The notes: generated by a model not told the origin, from the sequence alone. Counted from the stretch's first letter, positions 34,735-45,081 are shown. The stretch: DNA of 64,000 nt from Thiohalomonas sp963783235 (GCA_963783235.1 CAWAMN010000001.1:2170001-2234000), one strand, 5' to 3'. A program made the numbers and translations.

Positions 34735-36747
34735 TTACTTCTTGAACAGCTTGGACTTGTCGACCAGATCGACATGCTGCGCGCTTGAAGCAGGTCCACT
34801 TGTGGAGGTCTTGTCGTAGACGGAGTTCACGAAGCAGTTCCAGTTCTCCTCATCGACAAAGTTCTTGTCCATGCGGTAGTAGAAGCCGGGATAGCGGCTT
34901 TCCTCACGGAACTGGATGTGCTTCATGTGGGCTTCGGCGGTCAGGATGCGGTGGTAGTTCTCCCAGGCCCGCAGCAGCTCGTGCAGGTCCTTGGCGCGCA
35001 TCTTCTGGGCATCTTCCTTCAGCATTTCGAGCTTCTACTTCGGCCACTTCGAGCATCTTGTCGTTGGTGGTGTAGTAGGTGGCCACACCGGCAACGTACT
35101 CGTCCATGATCTTCTGCAGACGGAACTGCAGCATCTTGGGCGTGATGTAGTTCGGGTTGACGTCGATCGCGGTGCTGTAGTCCTTGTACTCCAGATAGGT
35201 ACGCACCGGCTTGTAGATGTCTTCGACCAGCTCGTCCACCGAGGTGTCGAGTTCGGGCTTCAAGTCCTTGTTGTCGAGCAGTACTTGACCATCGACTTGG
35301 CGCACATGCGACCTTCGGCATGGGAGCCGGAGGAGAACTTGTGGCCGGATGCGCCCACGCCGTCACCGGCGGTGAACAGACCCTTGACGGTGGTCATGCG
35401 AGCGGTAGCCCCAGCTCCAGCCCTTGGGCAGGTGCTCGGGAACTTGCCGGCTTCCTTCGTCCTCGGTCGGCGCGCCCACGTCTTCCGGACCGGAGACCCA
35501 GATGCCGCAGCAGCCGGAGTGCGAACCCAGCAGGTAGGGCTCGGTCGGCATCAGCTCGGAGTTCTTCTTCTCCGGCTCGATGTTCTCACCGACCCAGATA
35601 CCGCACTGGCCGATGCACATGTCGAGGAAGTCTTCCCAGGCCTCGGCTTCGAGGTGCTTGACTTCGCGCGGCGACAGGGTCTCGCGCAGCTTGGCCAGCG
35701 CGGTCACGGTGTCCATGTAGATCGGGACCGCGGCCTTCCTTCATCTCCTTGAGCATGAGGTGGTTACGCAGGCAGGAGGCGGGAACGGCGGCCTGACCGT
35801 ACGGAGGATAGCTCGGTCGAGCATGTCGGCTTGTTCTTGACGATGTAGTCCTCGCCGTAGGCGTTGGCGGCCTTGGCCTTGAACAGCAGGAACCAGGCGC
35901 CAACCGGGCCGTAACCGTCCTTGAAGCGGGTCGGCACGAAGCGGTTTTCCATCATGGTCAGCTCGGCGCCGGCCTCGGCGGCCATCGAGTAGGTGGAACC
36001 GGCATTCCAGACCGGGTACCAGGCGCGGCCGGTACCTTCACCGACCGAGCGCGGACGGAAGAGGTTGACGCAGCCGCCGGCGGCCAGCAGGCAGGCCTTG
36101 AACTTGTAGACGTGCAGCTTGTGCTCGCGGACATTGAAGCCCACGGCACCGGCGATGCGGCTCGGGTCGTTCTTGTCGTTGACCAGCTTGACGATGAAGA
36201 TGCGCTCCTGGATGCGGTCCATGCCCAGGGCCTTCTTGGCGGCCTCGGCCACGATCCACTTGTAGGATTCGCCGTTGATCATGATCTGCCACTTGCCGGA
36301 CCGCACCGGCTTGCCGCCGTCCGTCAGCGAAGGCAGACCCTTGGAGCCGTCGTGACGCTCGCCGTCTTCGTCGGTCTTCCAGATCGGCAGACCCCATTCT
36401 TCGAACAGGTGCACCGACTCGTCGACGTGGCGGCCCAGGTCGTAGGCCAGGTCGTCACGGGTGATGCCCATCAGGTCGTTGGAGACCATGCGGGCGTAGT
36501 CGGCCGGGTCCTGCTCGGTGCCGATGTAGGTGTTGATCGCGGACAGACCCTGAGCCACGGCACCGGAGCGGTCCATGGCGGCCTTGTCGACCAGCTTGAT
36601 CTTGAACTCGCGGCCCAGATCGCCTTCGGCAGCCTTGGCCCAACGCATGATTTCGTATGCGGCACCGCAGCAAGCCATGCCGCCGCCGATAATGAGGATG
36701 TCTACCTCTTCTTCGACGATTTCTGGATTTCCAAATTCACCAGCCAT
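34735..36747 (-). CDS. aprA: Adenylylsulfate (APS) reductase alpha subunit AprA, frameshifted
   Basis: About 670 residues when frames are joined; ATG at 36747 (MAGEFGNPEIVEEEVDI). FAD flavoprotein that oxidises sulfite plus AMP to APS (reverse direction in sulfur oxidisers). The first ~315 codons are intact (LIIGGGMACCGAAYEIMRW; NGESYKWIVAEAAKKAL; MENRFVPTRFKDGYGPVGAW). After that the frame changes near 35815, 35735, 35445, 35400, 35283, 35040, 34790 and 34778 while family residues persist (CIGQCGIWVG, PKGWSWGYRS, GLFTAGDGVGASGHKFSSGS, DVNPNYITPKMLQFRLQKIM). The last two shifts cancel and restore KWTCFKR. Errors in the sequence are the best explanation. Confidence 0.9.
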
Positions 36748-36796
36748 TCTCAATATTCCTCGATTTGTTTCGTTGACCGTTTACGGGCGAACCGGC

Positions 36797-37264
36797 TTAC
36801 TTGCAGATCAGCTCGGAGGCGTCGCCGGTGCGGTAGCCGTTGTGCTGCACGAAGAAGCCGTTCTCGGTGATCTTCGCCTTTTCAGCTTCGGGCTTGCCGC
36901 TGTACGGGTCGATGGAACCTTCCGGGGTGGTCCGGATCGGGAACTTGAAGCGCTTCAGGGTGCCGTTGCGGAACTTGATGGTCCACATGATGGAGTCGGA
37001 ACCACGCAGCGGCTGTACGGACCCACCGAGGGGAACGACGTCGGCATAGTGACGGCACTCAATGGCCTGCTGCGGGCAGATTTTCACGCAGGAGTAACAC
37101 TCCCAGCACTGCTCCGGCTCCTGATTGAAGGCTTTCATGGCGTGGCCGGTTTCCGAGCCGTCCTTGTCCAGCTTCATCAGATCGTGCGGGCAGATGTACA
37201 TGCAAGCGGTCTTGTCCTGACCTTTGCAGCCATCGCATTTGTCGGTACGTACAAATGTCGGCAT
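36797..37264 (-). CDS. aprB: APS reductase beta subunit AprB
   Basis: 155 residues. Two 4Fe-4S clusters bound by CDGCKGQDKTACMYICPHD and CWECYSCVKICPQQAIECRH; the rest wraps around AprA. It takes electrons from the AprA flavin and passes them to Qmo. Intact frame; starts behind AAAGGAG. First gene of aprBA, with 49 nt to aprA. Confidence 0.96.
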   Translation of the reverse strand: MPTFVRTDKCDGCKGQDKTACMYICPHDLMKLDKDGSETGHAMKAFNQEPEQCWECYSCVKICPQQAIECRHYADVVPLGGSVQPLRGSDSIMWTIKFRNGTLKRFKFPIRTTPEGSIDPYSGKPEAEKAKITENGFFVQHNGYRTGDASELICK

Positions 37265-37743
37265 CGTTGTCGCTCCTTTATCAGGGGTTATTGCAGTTTA
37301 GGAACCGCGTTCGGGCAGTAAGCCGAAGGGGCCACGGGTTTCCTGTATATTAAGGAGACACATGGCAAAAAACGCTCTAAGTATAGGCACTGTTTCTCGA
37401 TCTGCAGGGCAATCGTTGTGGCGCCCGCTACGTGCACTTGCTCCGGGTTACCCGGGCGTTCCACTTATGGGTGGCCTACCTTATCGACTCAGCGAAGGCA
37501 CGCCAAACAAAACTATCTTGCGCGGGCATAAAAAAGCCTAATGTACGTAACCTATGAATTTTGTTTGATTTTTGGACTCTATCCAAAAGGGAGTATGGAG
37601 AAAGAGGGAGGGCGTCTGGTATATTAGTAAATCATCAGGTTTTAATGGTCTTTTCTTCGGTCCGGGGTGGCACGCACTCACGGAAGGGCCGTCTTTAGTC
37701 TCGTCCCCCGGTCTTGAAAAACTCCCCAAAGAGCGAAGTTTTT
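37265..37743. other. Divergent promoter region between aprB and soeA
   Basis: No gene in this ~480-bp stretch. An extended -10-like TGGTATATT at 37617-37625 could serve soeA on the plus strand; the aprB promoter should lie around 37320-37550. I found no FNR box. The arrangement allows the two sulfite-oxidising routes to be controlled together. Confidence 0.45.
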
Positions 37744-40640
37744 ATGAGTGACATGGCGAAGAATGCGACCGAGGGTCGCACCGAAGTCAAAAATACCACG
37801 TGTTACATGTGCGCGTGCCGTTGCGGGATTCGCGTCACGCTCCGCGATGGCGAAGTGCGCTACATCCAGGGCAACCCGGACCACCCGTTGAACAAGGGCG
37901 TAATCTGCGCCAAGGGATCCTCGGGCATCATGAAGCAGTATTCCCCTGCCCGCCTGACCCGCCCCCTGAAACGGAAGGCCGGAGCCGATCGTGGCGATGC
38001 CCAGTTCGAGCCGATCTCCTGGGATGAAGCCTACGACATGCTTGAGGAGCGGCTTGCCCACCTGCGCGAGACCGACCCCAAAAAATTCGCGCTGTTCACC
38101 GGCCGTGACCAGATGCAGGCACTGACCGGCCTGTTCGCCAAGAAGTTTGGCACCCCGAACTATGCCGCCCACGGTGGCTTCTGCTCGGTCAACATGGCCG
38201 CAGGCATGATTTATACCATCGGTGGCTCCTTCTGGGAATTCGGTGGCCCCGACCTGGACCGGGCCAAGCTGTTCGTGATGATCGGCACCGCCGAGGATCA
38301 CCACTCCAACCCGATGAAGATGGCCCTTTCCAAGTTCAAGCGAAACGGCGGCCGGTTCATTTCGGTCAACCCGGTGCGCACCGGCTATTCGGCCATTGCC
38401 GATGAATGGATCCCGATCAAACCGGGCACCGACGGTGCGCTGATGCTGGCGCTGACCCACGAGATCATCAAGACCGGCCTCTACGACCGCGAATTCCTGA
38501 TCCAGTACTCCAACGCCGCCGAGCTGGTGAACCTCAACGAAGAGAGCCCGGAGCACGGCATGTTCGTGCGCTTCGAAGTGCCGCCCGAGGAGGGCTGCTT
38601 CGATCCGCAGAACAAACTGTGGTGGGACCGCGAGTTGAACAAGCCCATCTCCACCCATACGCCCGGTGCCGATCCCTACCTGCTGGGCGACTTCCGCCTC
38701 TCTGACGGCACGCCGGTTAAGCCCGCCTTCCAGCTGCTCAAGGAGCGGGTGAAGGAGTACACCCCCGAGTGGGCGGGGAATATTACCGGCATTCCGGCGG
38801 CAACCATTCGCCGGCTGGCCCACGAAATGGGCATCACCGCCCGCGACGAGAAGATCGAGCTGCCCATCGCCTGGACCGACGCCTGGGGCAACGAGCACAA
38901 GTCCGTCACCGGCAACCCGGTGGCCTTCCACGCCATGCGCGGTCTGGCGGCCCACTCCAACGGCTTTCACACCATCCGCGCGATGTCGATCCTGATGTCC
39001 ATCCTGGGCACCATCGACCGCCCCGGCGGTTTTCGCCACAAGGCCCCGTTCCCACGCCCCATTCCGCCCTGCCCCAAGACCCCGAGGGGTCCCGAGGACG
39101 TCAAGGCGGGCACGCCGCTGAATGGCATGCCGCTGGGCTGGCCGGCCGACCCGGACGACCTGTTCGTCGATGACAAGGGGCAGCCGGTGCGTATCGACAA
39201 GGCGTTCTCCTGGGAGCATCCGCTCTCCGTGCACGGCATGATGCACAACGCCATCACCAACGCCTGGCGGGGCGACCCCTACTCCATTGATACGCTGCTC
39301 ATCTTCATGGCGAACATGAGCCTGGAACTCGAGCATGAATACGGACGAGGTCCGCAAGATGCTCAACGACAAGGACGAGAACGGCGAATACAAGATCCCG
39401 TTCCTGGTGGTGGCCGATGCCTTCCAGTCCGAAATGGTGGCGTACGCCGACCTGGTGCTGCCGGATACCACTTATCTGGAGCGCCACGACGTCATGTCGA
39501 TGCTCGACCGGCCCATCTCCGAATTCGACGGTCCGGTGGATTCGGTGCGCGATCCCGGTGGTGCCGCCCAAGGGCGAGTGCAAGCCGTTCCAGGAAGTGC
39601 TTATTGAGCTGGGATCGCGCCTCAAACTGCCACCGTTCACCAAGGAGGACGGTTCGCGCAAGTTCCGCAACTATCCGGACTTCGTTACCAACTTCGAGAC
39701 CGCTCCGGGTTCCGGCATCGGTTTTCTGGCCGGCTGGCGCGGCAAGGGCGGCGAGAAGGCGATCCGCGGCGAGCCCAACCCGAACCAGTGGGAGATGTAC
39801 GCCAAGAACAACTGCGTCTTCCACCATGAGTTGCCCAAGTCCTATCAGTACATGCGCAACTGGAACCAGGGCTACCTGCAGTGGGCCCAGGAGCACGGCA
39901 TGACGCGCTATGCCGAGCCCATCAATATCCATATCTACTCCGAGGTACTGCAGAAATTCCGTCTGGCGGCCCAGGGCAAGACCCAGGGCAAACAGCCGCC
40001 GGAGAATCTGCGCAAGCGCATCGATCTGTTTTTCGATCCGCTGCCGTTCTACTTCGAGCCGCTGGAGGCGCAGCTGTCGGACAAGCAGGCCTATCCGCTG
40101 AACGCCATTACGCAGCGGCCGATGGCCATGTATCACTCCTGGGACTCCCAGAATGCGTGGCTGCGCCAGATCCACGCCTACAACTACCTCTACCTCCATC
40201 CGAAAACCGCCGAGGCGGCCGGGATCGAGGACGGTAACTGGATGTGGGTGGAATCCATGCACGGCAAGGTGCGTTGTCTGGCGCGCTACTCCGAGGCCGT
40301 CGAGCCCGGCACCGTCTGGACCTGGAATGCCATCGGCAAGGCCTCCGGCGCCTGGAATCTCGATGGCGACGCCAATGAGGCGCGCCAGGGCTTCCTGCTC
40401 AACCACGTGATCGCCGAGGAGCTGCCCGCCCATGACGCCGGCAAGCACATCTCCAACTCCGATCCGGTCACCGGCCAGGCGGGCTGGTACGACGTGCGGG
40501 TACGGGTCTACCCGGCCGGCCCCGAGGAGGAGAAGGTAAGCTGGCCGCAGTTCAAGACCATGCCGCAGGCCCCGGGCACCGGGGAACGCCGCCGCTGGCA
40601 GAACTACTTCGCGGGCATGTTCCAGAAGAAATCGGGTTAA
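37744..40640 (+). CDS. soeA: SoeA, molybdopterin subunit of sulfite dehydrogenase (two frameshifts)
   Basis: About 965 residues from ATG 37744 (MSDMAKNATEGRTEVKN). No Tat signal, as expected for the cytoplasmic-facing SoeA. N-terminal 4Fe-4S motif CYMCACRCGIRVTL...VICAKGSSG and bis-MGD domains (GTAEDHHSNPMKMALSKFK, GHISNSDPVTGQAGWYDVRV-type C-terminus). The frame changes near 39319 (MSLELEHEYG to MAWNSSMNTDEVRKML) and near 39560 (RDPGGAAQ to VVPPKGECKPFQ), both by one base with no lost residues. Oxidises sulfite to sulfate in the cytoplasm and gives electrons to SoeB/SoeC. Divergent from aprBA. Confidence 0.9.
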
Positions 40641-40666
40641 CGGATAGGAAACTTCGTTGCAGAGGA

Positions 40667-40753
40667 CGAATTAACCACGGGGAGCACGGGGCACACGGGG
40701 AAAACCCCTTTTGTAAAAAACCCCGTGTTCCCCGTGACCCCCGTGGTTCACAG
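40667..40753. repeat. Inverted 9-bp repeats between soeA and soeB
   Basis: Left arm CACGGGGAG, CACGGGGCA, CACGGGGAA; right arm CCCCGTGTT, CCCCGTGAC, CCCCGTGGTT. The arms are complementary, so the spacer RNA folds into a long hairpin around TTTTGTAAAAAA. The block ends just before soeB. Confidence 0.8.
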
Positions 40754-40801
40754 AGAACTTCGGGGCCTCTGCGGCAGAAAGATCAAATTAAGGTTTTGGC
40801 T

Positions 40802-41527
40802 ATGACTCAGTTGGCTCTTGTTATCGATTTGAACGTCTGCGTGGGCTGTCACGCCTGCGTGACGTCCTGCAAGCAGTGGAATACTTCCGGTCCGGCCGGT
40901 CCGATGTTTGACGATAATCCGTTCAGCAAGGACCCGACCGGTACCTTCTTCAACCGTGTGCAGACCTATGAGGTGGGCGAGTTTCCCGAAACGGAGACGG
41001 TCCACTTCCCGAAAAGCTGCCTGCACTGCGAGGACGCGCCGTGCGTTCCGGTGTGTCCCACCGGCGCCAGCCACAAGCGGGCCGAGGACGGCATCGTGCT
41101 GGTGGATTATGACAAGTGCATCGGGTGCAAGTACTGCTCCTGGGCCTGTCCCTACGGTGCCCGCGAGCTCGACGAGTACCAGAAGGTGATGAAGAAGTGC
41201 ACCCTCTGCGTCGATCGCATCTACGATGAGGCGCTGCCCGAATCGGAGCGCAAGCCGGCCTGTGTGCTGGCCTGTCCGACCAGTGCCCGCCTGTTTGGCG
41301 ATGTGCACGACCCGCACTCCGAGGTCTCGGTGACCATCCGCGAGCAGGGCGGCTATCAGCTGATGCCCGAGTGGGGCACCAAACCGGCCAACCACTACCT
41401 GCCCCGGCGCAAGACCCGCAAGACCATCCACGAGGATGAGCTGGTGCGTTCGGACAACCCGCTCAAGAAGGAGGACATCCGCCACGAAACCAGCAAGGAG
41501 ATCACGCTGGACGACTGGTTGATGTAA
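40802..41527 (+). CDS. soeB: SoeB, four-cluster iron-sulfur subunit
   Basis: 241 residues. DmsB/PsrB-type ferredoxin with four cysteine groups: CVGCHACVTSCKQW, CLHCEDAPCVPVCPTGA, CIGCKYCSWACPYGA and CTLCVDRIYDE...CVLACPTSA. Passes electrons from SoeA to the membrane subunit SoeC. ATG at 40802 chosen over a TTG two codons upstream; AAGG lies 9 nt before it. Confidence 0.94.
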   Translation: MTQLALVIDLNVCVGCHACVTSCKQWNTSGPAGPMFDDNPFSKDPTGTFFNRVQTYEVGEFPETETVHFPKSCLHCEDAPCVPVCPTGASHKRAEDGIVLVDYDKCIGCKYCSWACPYGARELDEYQKVMKKCTLCVDRIYDEALPESERKPACVLACPTSARLFGDVHDPHSEVSVTIREQGGYQLMPEWGTKPANHYLPRRKTRKTIHEDELVRSDNPLKKEDIRHETSKEITLDDWLM

Positions 41528-41604
41528 GTGGCGAGTTGCGAGTTGCTAGTGGCTAGGACGCTTTCCTGGCCACTCGATACTAGTTACTAGATACTGGAGT
41601 TTGA
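41528..41604. repeat. 7-bp periodic repeats between soeB and soeC
   Basis: Heptamers GTGGCGA, GTTGCGA, GTTGCTA, GTGGCTA on the left and CCACTCG, ATACTAG, TTACTAG, ATACTGG on the right, in inverted orientation around GGACGCTTTCCT. Same repeat type as the larger block at 42590. Confidence 0.75.
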
Positions 41605-41605
41605 G

Positions 41606-42589
41606 ATGCATCCCGCGTTTTCGGTAATCTTTCTGACCACCTTCATCGGTGTGGGCCAGGGGCTGTTCCTCGCCCTGTTCACGCTGCAGACGTACTCGGC
41701 GGTCGAGCTGCTGCCGACCCAGGACTCCCAGGGGTTCTTCGCCACCGGCAGTTTCCTGGCATTGGCCTTCCTGGTAGCCGGACTCGGCGCTTCCGTCTTC
41801 CATCTGGGCAAGCCGTCGTATTTCATCACCCGGGCTTGGCGCGCCGCTTCCCAGTGGCGGACCTCCTGGCTGTCGCGGGAGATCATCTTCATCCCCGCCA
41901 CCATCGCTCTGGTGTTCCTCTACGCGGTTTTCCATTACTTCGGATGGGACGCCAATCTGCTCGGAGCCGACATCATCGGGCAGCTGACGCTGATCATCGG
42001 CACGCTGGCGACGCTGGCGGTGTTCGCCCTGTTCGTCTCCACAGGCATGATCTACGCCGCGATCAAGTTTCTGCAGGAGTGGGCCAGCCCGCTGACCGTG
42101 ATCAACTACACCCTGCTCGGCATTGCTTCGGGCTTTACGCTGGCGACCGCGTTTGCCGCCTACGAGGCCCCGGTGCTGGTCAACTTCTTCGGCGGCTGGG
42201 CGATCCTGTTCACGGTCTTTGCCTTCGGCACCCGGGTCGCCTCACTGATCCGCAACGCCCGTATCAAGCATAAGTCCACGCCGCAGACGGCTATCGGCGT
42301 GCGCCACAGCCACATCGAGCAAAAGGCGATGGGCATGATGGGCGGCTCCTTCAATACCCGCGAATATTTCCACGGCAAGACCGCGGCCTTCCTGAAGTCG
42401 GTGAAGTGGATCTTCCTGGTACTGGTCTTCGCCGTGCCGGTACTCCTGCTCGGCCTCGGCATGGGCACCGACAGCCAGGCGGTGCTGGCGCTGGCGTTCG
42501 TGAGCCAATATGTGGGTCTTCTGTTCGAGCGCTGGTTCTTCTTCGCCCAGGCGAATCACCCTCAGAACCTGTACTATCAGACTATCTGA
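41606..42589 (+). CDS. soeC: SoeC, DmsC-like membrane anchor of sulfite dehydrogenase
   Basis: 327 residues with about eight transmembrane helices (for example FSVIFLTTFIGVGQGLFLAL, ALAFLVAGLGASVF, IFIPATIALVFLYAVFHYF, LATLAVFALFVSTGMIYAAI, VLVFAVPVLLLGLGMG). DmsC/NrfD-type anchor that donates electrons to quinone. Third gene of soeABC. Both its flanks carry heptamer repeats, so its expression may be set separately from soeAB. Confidence 0.92.
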   Translation: MHPAFSVIFLTTFIGVGQGLFLALFTLQTYSAVELLPTQDSQGFFATGSFLALAFLVAGLGASVFHLGKPSYFITRAWRAASQWRTSWLSREIIFIPATIALVFLYAVFHYFGWDANLLGADIIGQLTLIIGTLATLAVFALFVSTGMIYAAIKFLQEWASPLTVINYTLLGIASGFTLATAFAAYEAPVLVNFFGGWAILFTVFAFGTRVASLIRNARIKHKSTPQTAIGVRHSHIEQKAMGMMGGSFNTREYFHGKTAAFLKSVKWIFLVLVFAVPVLLLGLGMGTDSQAVLALAFVSQYVGLLFERWFFFAQANHPQNLYYQTI

Positions 42590-42777
42590 GTTGCTAGTGG
42601 CTAGTTGCTAGTGGCTAGTGGCTAGTTGCTAGTGGCGAGTGGCGAGTGGCGAGTGGCGAGTGGCGAGTGGCGGGCATCCTCCGCTATCTCGCCCCTCTTC
42701 CCTCGCACCTCTTCCCTCGCACCTCGCACCTCGCACCTCGCACCTCGCACCTCGCACCTCGCGTCTCGCGTCTCGTC
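42590..42777. repeat. Heptamer array downstream of soeC
   Basis: Alternating TAGTGGC and TAGTTGC units, then GAGTGGC about six times, then a short non-repeat (GGGCATCCTCCGCTATCTCG), then CTCGCAC about six times and CTCGCGT twice. The two arms are roughly inverted copies. Frames 42626-42814 through it are repeat products. The remaining bases up to sat (42778-42999) show no gene and presumably hold the sat promoter. Confidence 0.93.
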
Positions 42778-42999
42778 ACTGATTTATATCCCTATCATTC
42801 CCTCCTATTACTAACCCCCTGCCCCCGTGGTGTATATTTTTCGTTTGACGCAGTCGGTGGCCGGCGCTGTCCTGTATCGGGGGTAACGGGACTCTCACGG
42901 TACGCCGTAGGAAGAAATACTGCTGCCAAACGCCCAATTCGAATACATCAAGCCCGCGCCGCGGGTGGTTGCCAGGAAATAACCAGATAGGAGAACGCG

Positions 43000-44190
43000 A
43001 TGATCAAACCGCACGGTTCCGACGAGCTGAACCCCTTGTTCGTCTATAACTCGGACGAGCACGACGCCCTGAAACACGAGGCCGAGGGCCTGCCTTCCCT
43101 GCTGCTCTCCTCTGCGGCAGCCGCCAACGCGGTGATGCTGGGGGCCGGCTACTTCAATCCGCTGACCGGATACATGGATCTGGCCGATGCCACCGGCGTC
43201 GCTGAAAACATGCATACCAGCTCCGGGCTGTTCTGGCCCACTCCGGTGATGAATCTCACCACCAAGGAGGCCTTCGATGGGCTGAAGGGCGCCAAGCGCA
43301 TCGCCCTGCGTGACCCCAACGTCGAGGGCAATCCGGTGCTGGCGGTGATGGATATCGAGAACGCCGAAGAGGCCAGCGCCGAACAGATGGCCTTCATTAC
43401 CGAGAAGGTCTACCGCACCACCGATGCCGAGCATCCCGGGGTCGCCGCCTTCAACAGTCAGGGCAACATGGCGCTTTCCGGTCCGATCAAGGTACTGAAC
43501 TTCTCCTACTTCTCCGAGGACTTCCCGGACACCTTCCGGACCGCCGTCGAGATCCGCAACGAGATCCAGGAGCACGGCTGGAAAAAGGTGGTTGCTTTCC
43601 AGACCCGCAACCCGATGCACCTGGCCCACGAGGAGCTCTGCCATATGGCCATGGACCGTCTGGGCTGCGACGGACTGGTCATCCACATGCTGCTTGGCAA
43701 ACTGAAGAAGGGCGATATTCCCGCTCCGGTGCGCGACGCCGCCATTCGCAAGATGGTCGAGCTCTATTTCCCGCCGAACTCCGCCATGGTCACCGGCTAC
43801 GGCTTCGACATGCTCTATGCCGGCCCGCGCGAGGCGGTACTGCACGCCGTGTTCCGCCAGAACATGGGCGCCACGCACTTTATCATCGGCCGCGACCATG
43901 CCGGTGTGGGTGATTACTACGGTGCCTTCGACGCGCAGACCATCTTCGACGAGGAAGTACCGGAAGACGCTCTGCAGATCGAGATCTTCCGCGCCGACCA
44001 CACCGCCTGGTCGAAGAAGCTGAACAAGGTGGTGATGATGTGCGAGGCTCCGGACCACGAAAAAGAGGACTTTGTACTGCTCTCCGGCACCAAGGTGCGC
44101 GAGATGCTCGGTAACGGCGAAGCGCCGCCCAAGGAATTCTCGCGTCCGGAGGTGGCCCAGATCCTGATCGACTATTACCAGAACGCCTGA
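43000..44190 (+). CDS. sat: Dissimilatory ATP sulfurylase
   Basis: 396 residues. Converts APS plus pyrophosphate to ATP and sulfate in sulfur oxidisers, using the APS made by AprBA. Active-site motifs QTRNPMHLAHEE (about 201) and GRDHAGVGDYYG (about 297), plus LLSGTKVREML near the end. Homo-oligomeric single-domain type, length as expected. Ribosome site AGGAGA before ATG. Own terminator follows 23 nt after the stop. Confidence 0.96.
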   Translation: MIKPHGSDELNPLFVYNSDEHDALKHEAEGLPSLLLSSAAAANAVMLGAGYFNPLTGYMDLADATGVAENMHTSSGLFWPTPVMNLTTKEAFDGLKGAKRIALRDPNVEGNPVLAVMDIENAEEASAEQMAFITEKVYRTTDAEHPGVAAFNSQGNMALSGPIKVLNFSYFSEDFPDTFRTAVEIRNEIQEHGWKKVVAFQTRNPMHLAHEELCHMAMDRLGCDGLVIHMLLGKLKKGDIPAPVRDAAIRKMVELYFPPNSAMVTGYGFDMLYAGPREAVLHAVFRQNMGATHFIIGRDHAGVGDYYGAFDAQTIFDEEVPEDALQIEIFRADHTAWSKKLNKVVMMCEAPDHEKEDFVLLSGTKVREMLGNGEAPPKEFSRPEVAQILIDYYQNA

Positions 44191-44212
44191 TCATCTGAGG
44201 ACTACGAGACGT

Positions 44213-44245
44213 AAAAAGGGGTGCGCGAAAGCGCACCCCTTTTTT
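44213..44245. terminator. Bidirectional terminator between sat and napC
   Basis: AAAAAGGGGTGCGC, GAAA loop, GCGCACCCC and six T. A-tract on one side and T-tract on the other, so it serves the convergent sat and nap transcripts. Confidence 0.92.
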
Positions 44246-44316
44246 CTGGTTCTTGCCGGTCCTGCGGCCGCTTTGCTCCGGCACAAGCGACCCAGGCCGC
44301 CTCCCCCGGAGGGGGG

Positions 44317-44919
44317 TTACTGTTCGGTATTTTCCGATGAGAGCATCGGGTTTTGCGCCACCGCCTCTTCCCAACCCTCCGGGAGTGAGTGGGCAATACC
44401 CTTGTGGCAGTCGATGCAGGTCTTGCTCGGCTCCTTGCCGTCGATCACCTCCCAGTAGTGCGGATCGTGACGCTCCGCGCTGCGCGACTGCTGCTTGTCC
44501 AGGTTCATGGATTCGAACTTATGGCAATTACGGCACTCACGTGAGTTTGTGGATTTCATGCGCTGCCATTCGCGCATGGCCATTTCCAAACGGTTCTCTT
44601 CGAACTTCTCCGGCGTATCGATCGTTCCCATCAGCTTGTGATAGATCTCGTTACTCGCCTTGATCTTGCGCACTATCTTGTGGCCCCACTCCCTCGGGAC
44701 ATGGCAGTCCGGGCAAGTGGCGCGAACGCCGGTACGATTGGTGAAATGAACGGTCTCCTGGAGTTCCTGGTAGACGTTCTCCTCCATCTCGTGGCAGGAG
44801 ATACAGAAGGACTCGGTATTCGTCATTTCCAGTGCCCAGTTAAAGCCACCCCAGCCGGCGACACCAATCACGATACCGACGAGCAATACAGTGACCGCGG
44901 ATTTAGCAAACATTGTCAT
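44317..44919 (-). CDS. napC: NapC, tetrahaem cytochrome c quinol dehydrogenase
   Basis: 200 residues. One N-terminal membrane anchor (SAVTVLLVGIVIGVAGWGGF) and four CxxCH sites: CISCH, CPDCH, CRNCH, CIDCH. NapC/NirT family: oxidises quinol and passes electrons to NapAB in the periplasm. Last gene of napFDAGHBC. An alternative start two codons downstream (44913) is possible. Confidence 0.94.
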   Translation of the reverse strand: MTMFAKSAVTVLLVGIVIGVAGWGGFNWALEMTNTESFCISCHEMEENVYQELQETVHFTNRTGVRATCPDCHVPREWGHKIVRKIKASNEIYHKLMGTIDTPEKFEENRLEMAMREWQRMKSTNSRECRNCHKFESMNLDKQQSRSAERHDPHYWEVIDGKEPSKTCIDCHKGIAHSLPEGWEEAVAQNPMLSSENTEQ

Positions 44920-45081
44920 ACCTTCTATTGCCGGTTAGTTCACGCGAAAACAAACGCAAAGTGGCTGGCCCGTGGCCGCTCTCTCCACCGACCGAGGCTT
45001 AGCGGTTGCGCTCTAAACGCCTTCACGACCATTAATGTTTGAATGGGACATCCCTACAGCCCAGGGACACGGTCCGAGCAA

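Noticed and set aside
37678..39471. 597-codon minus-strand frame
   Set aside because: Antisense shadow of soeA.
42626..42990. Small proteins in the soeC-sat spacer
   Set aside because: They translate the heptamer repeats (SGEWRVASGEW, APRTSHLAPRTS).
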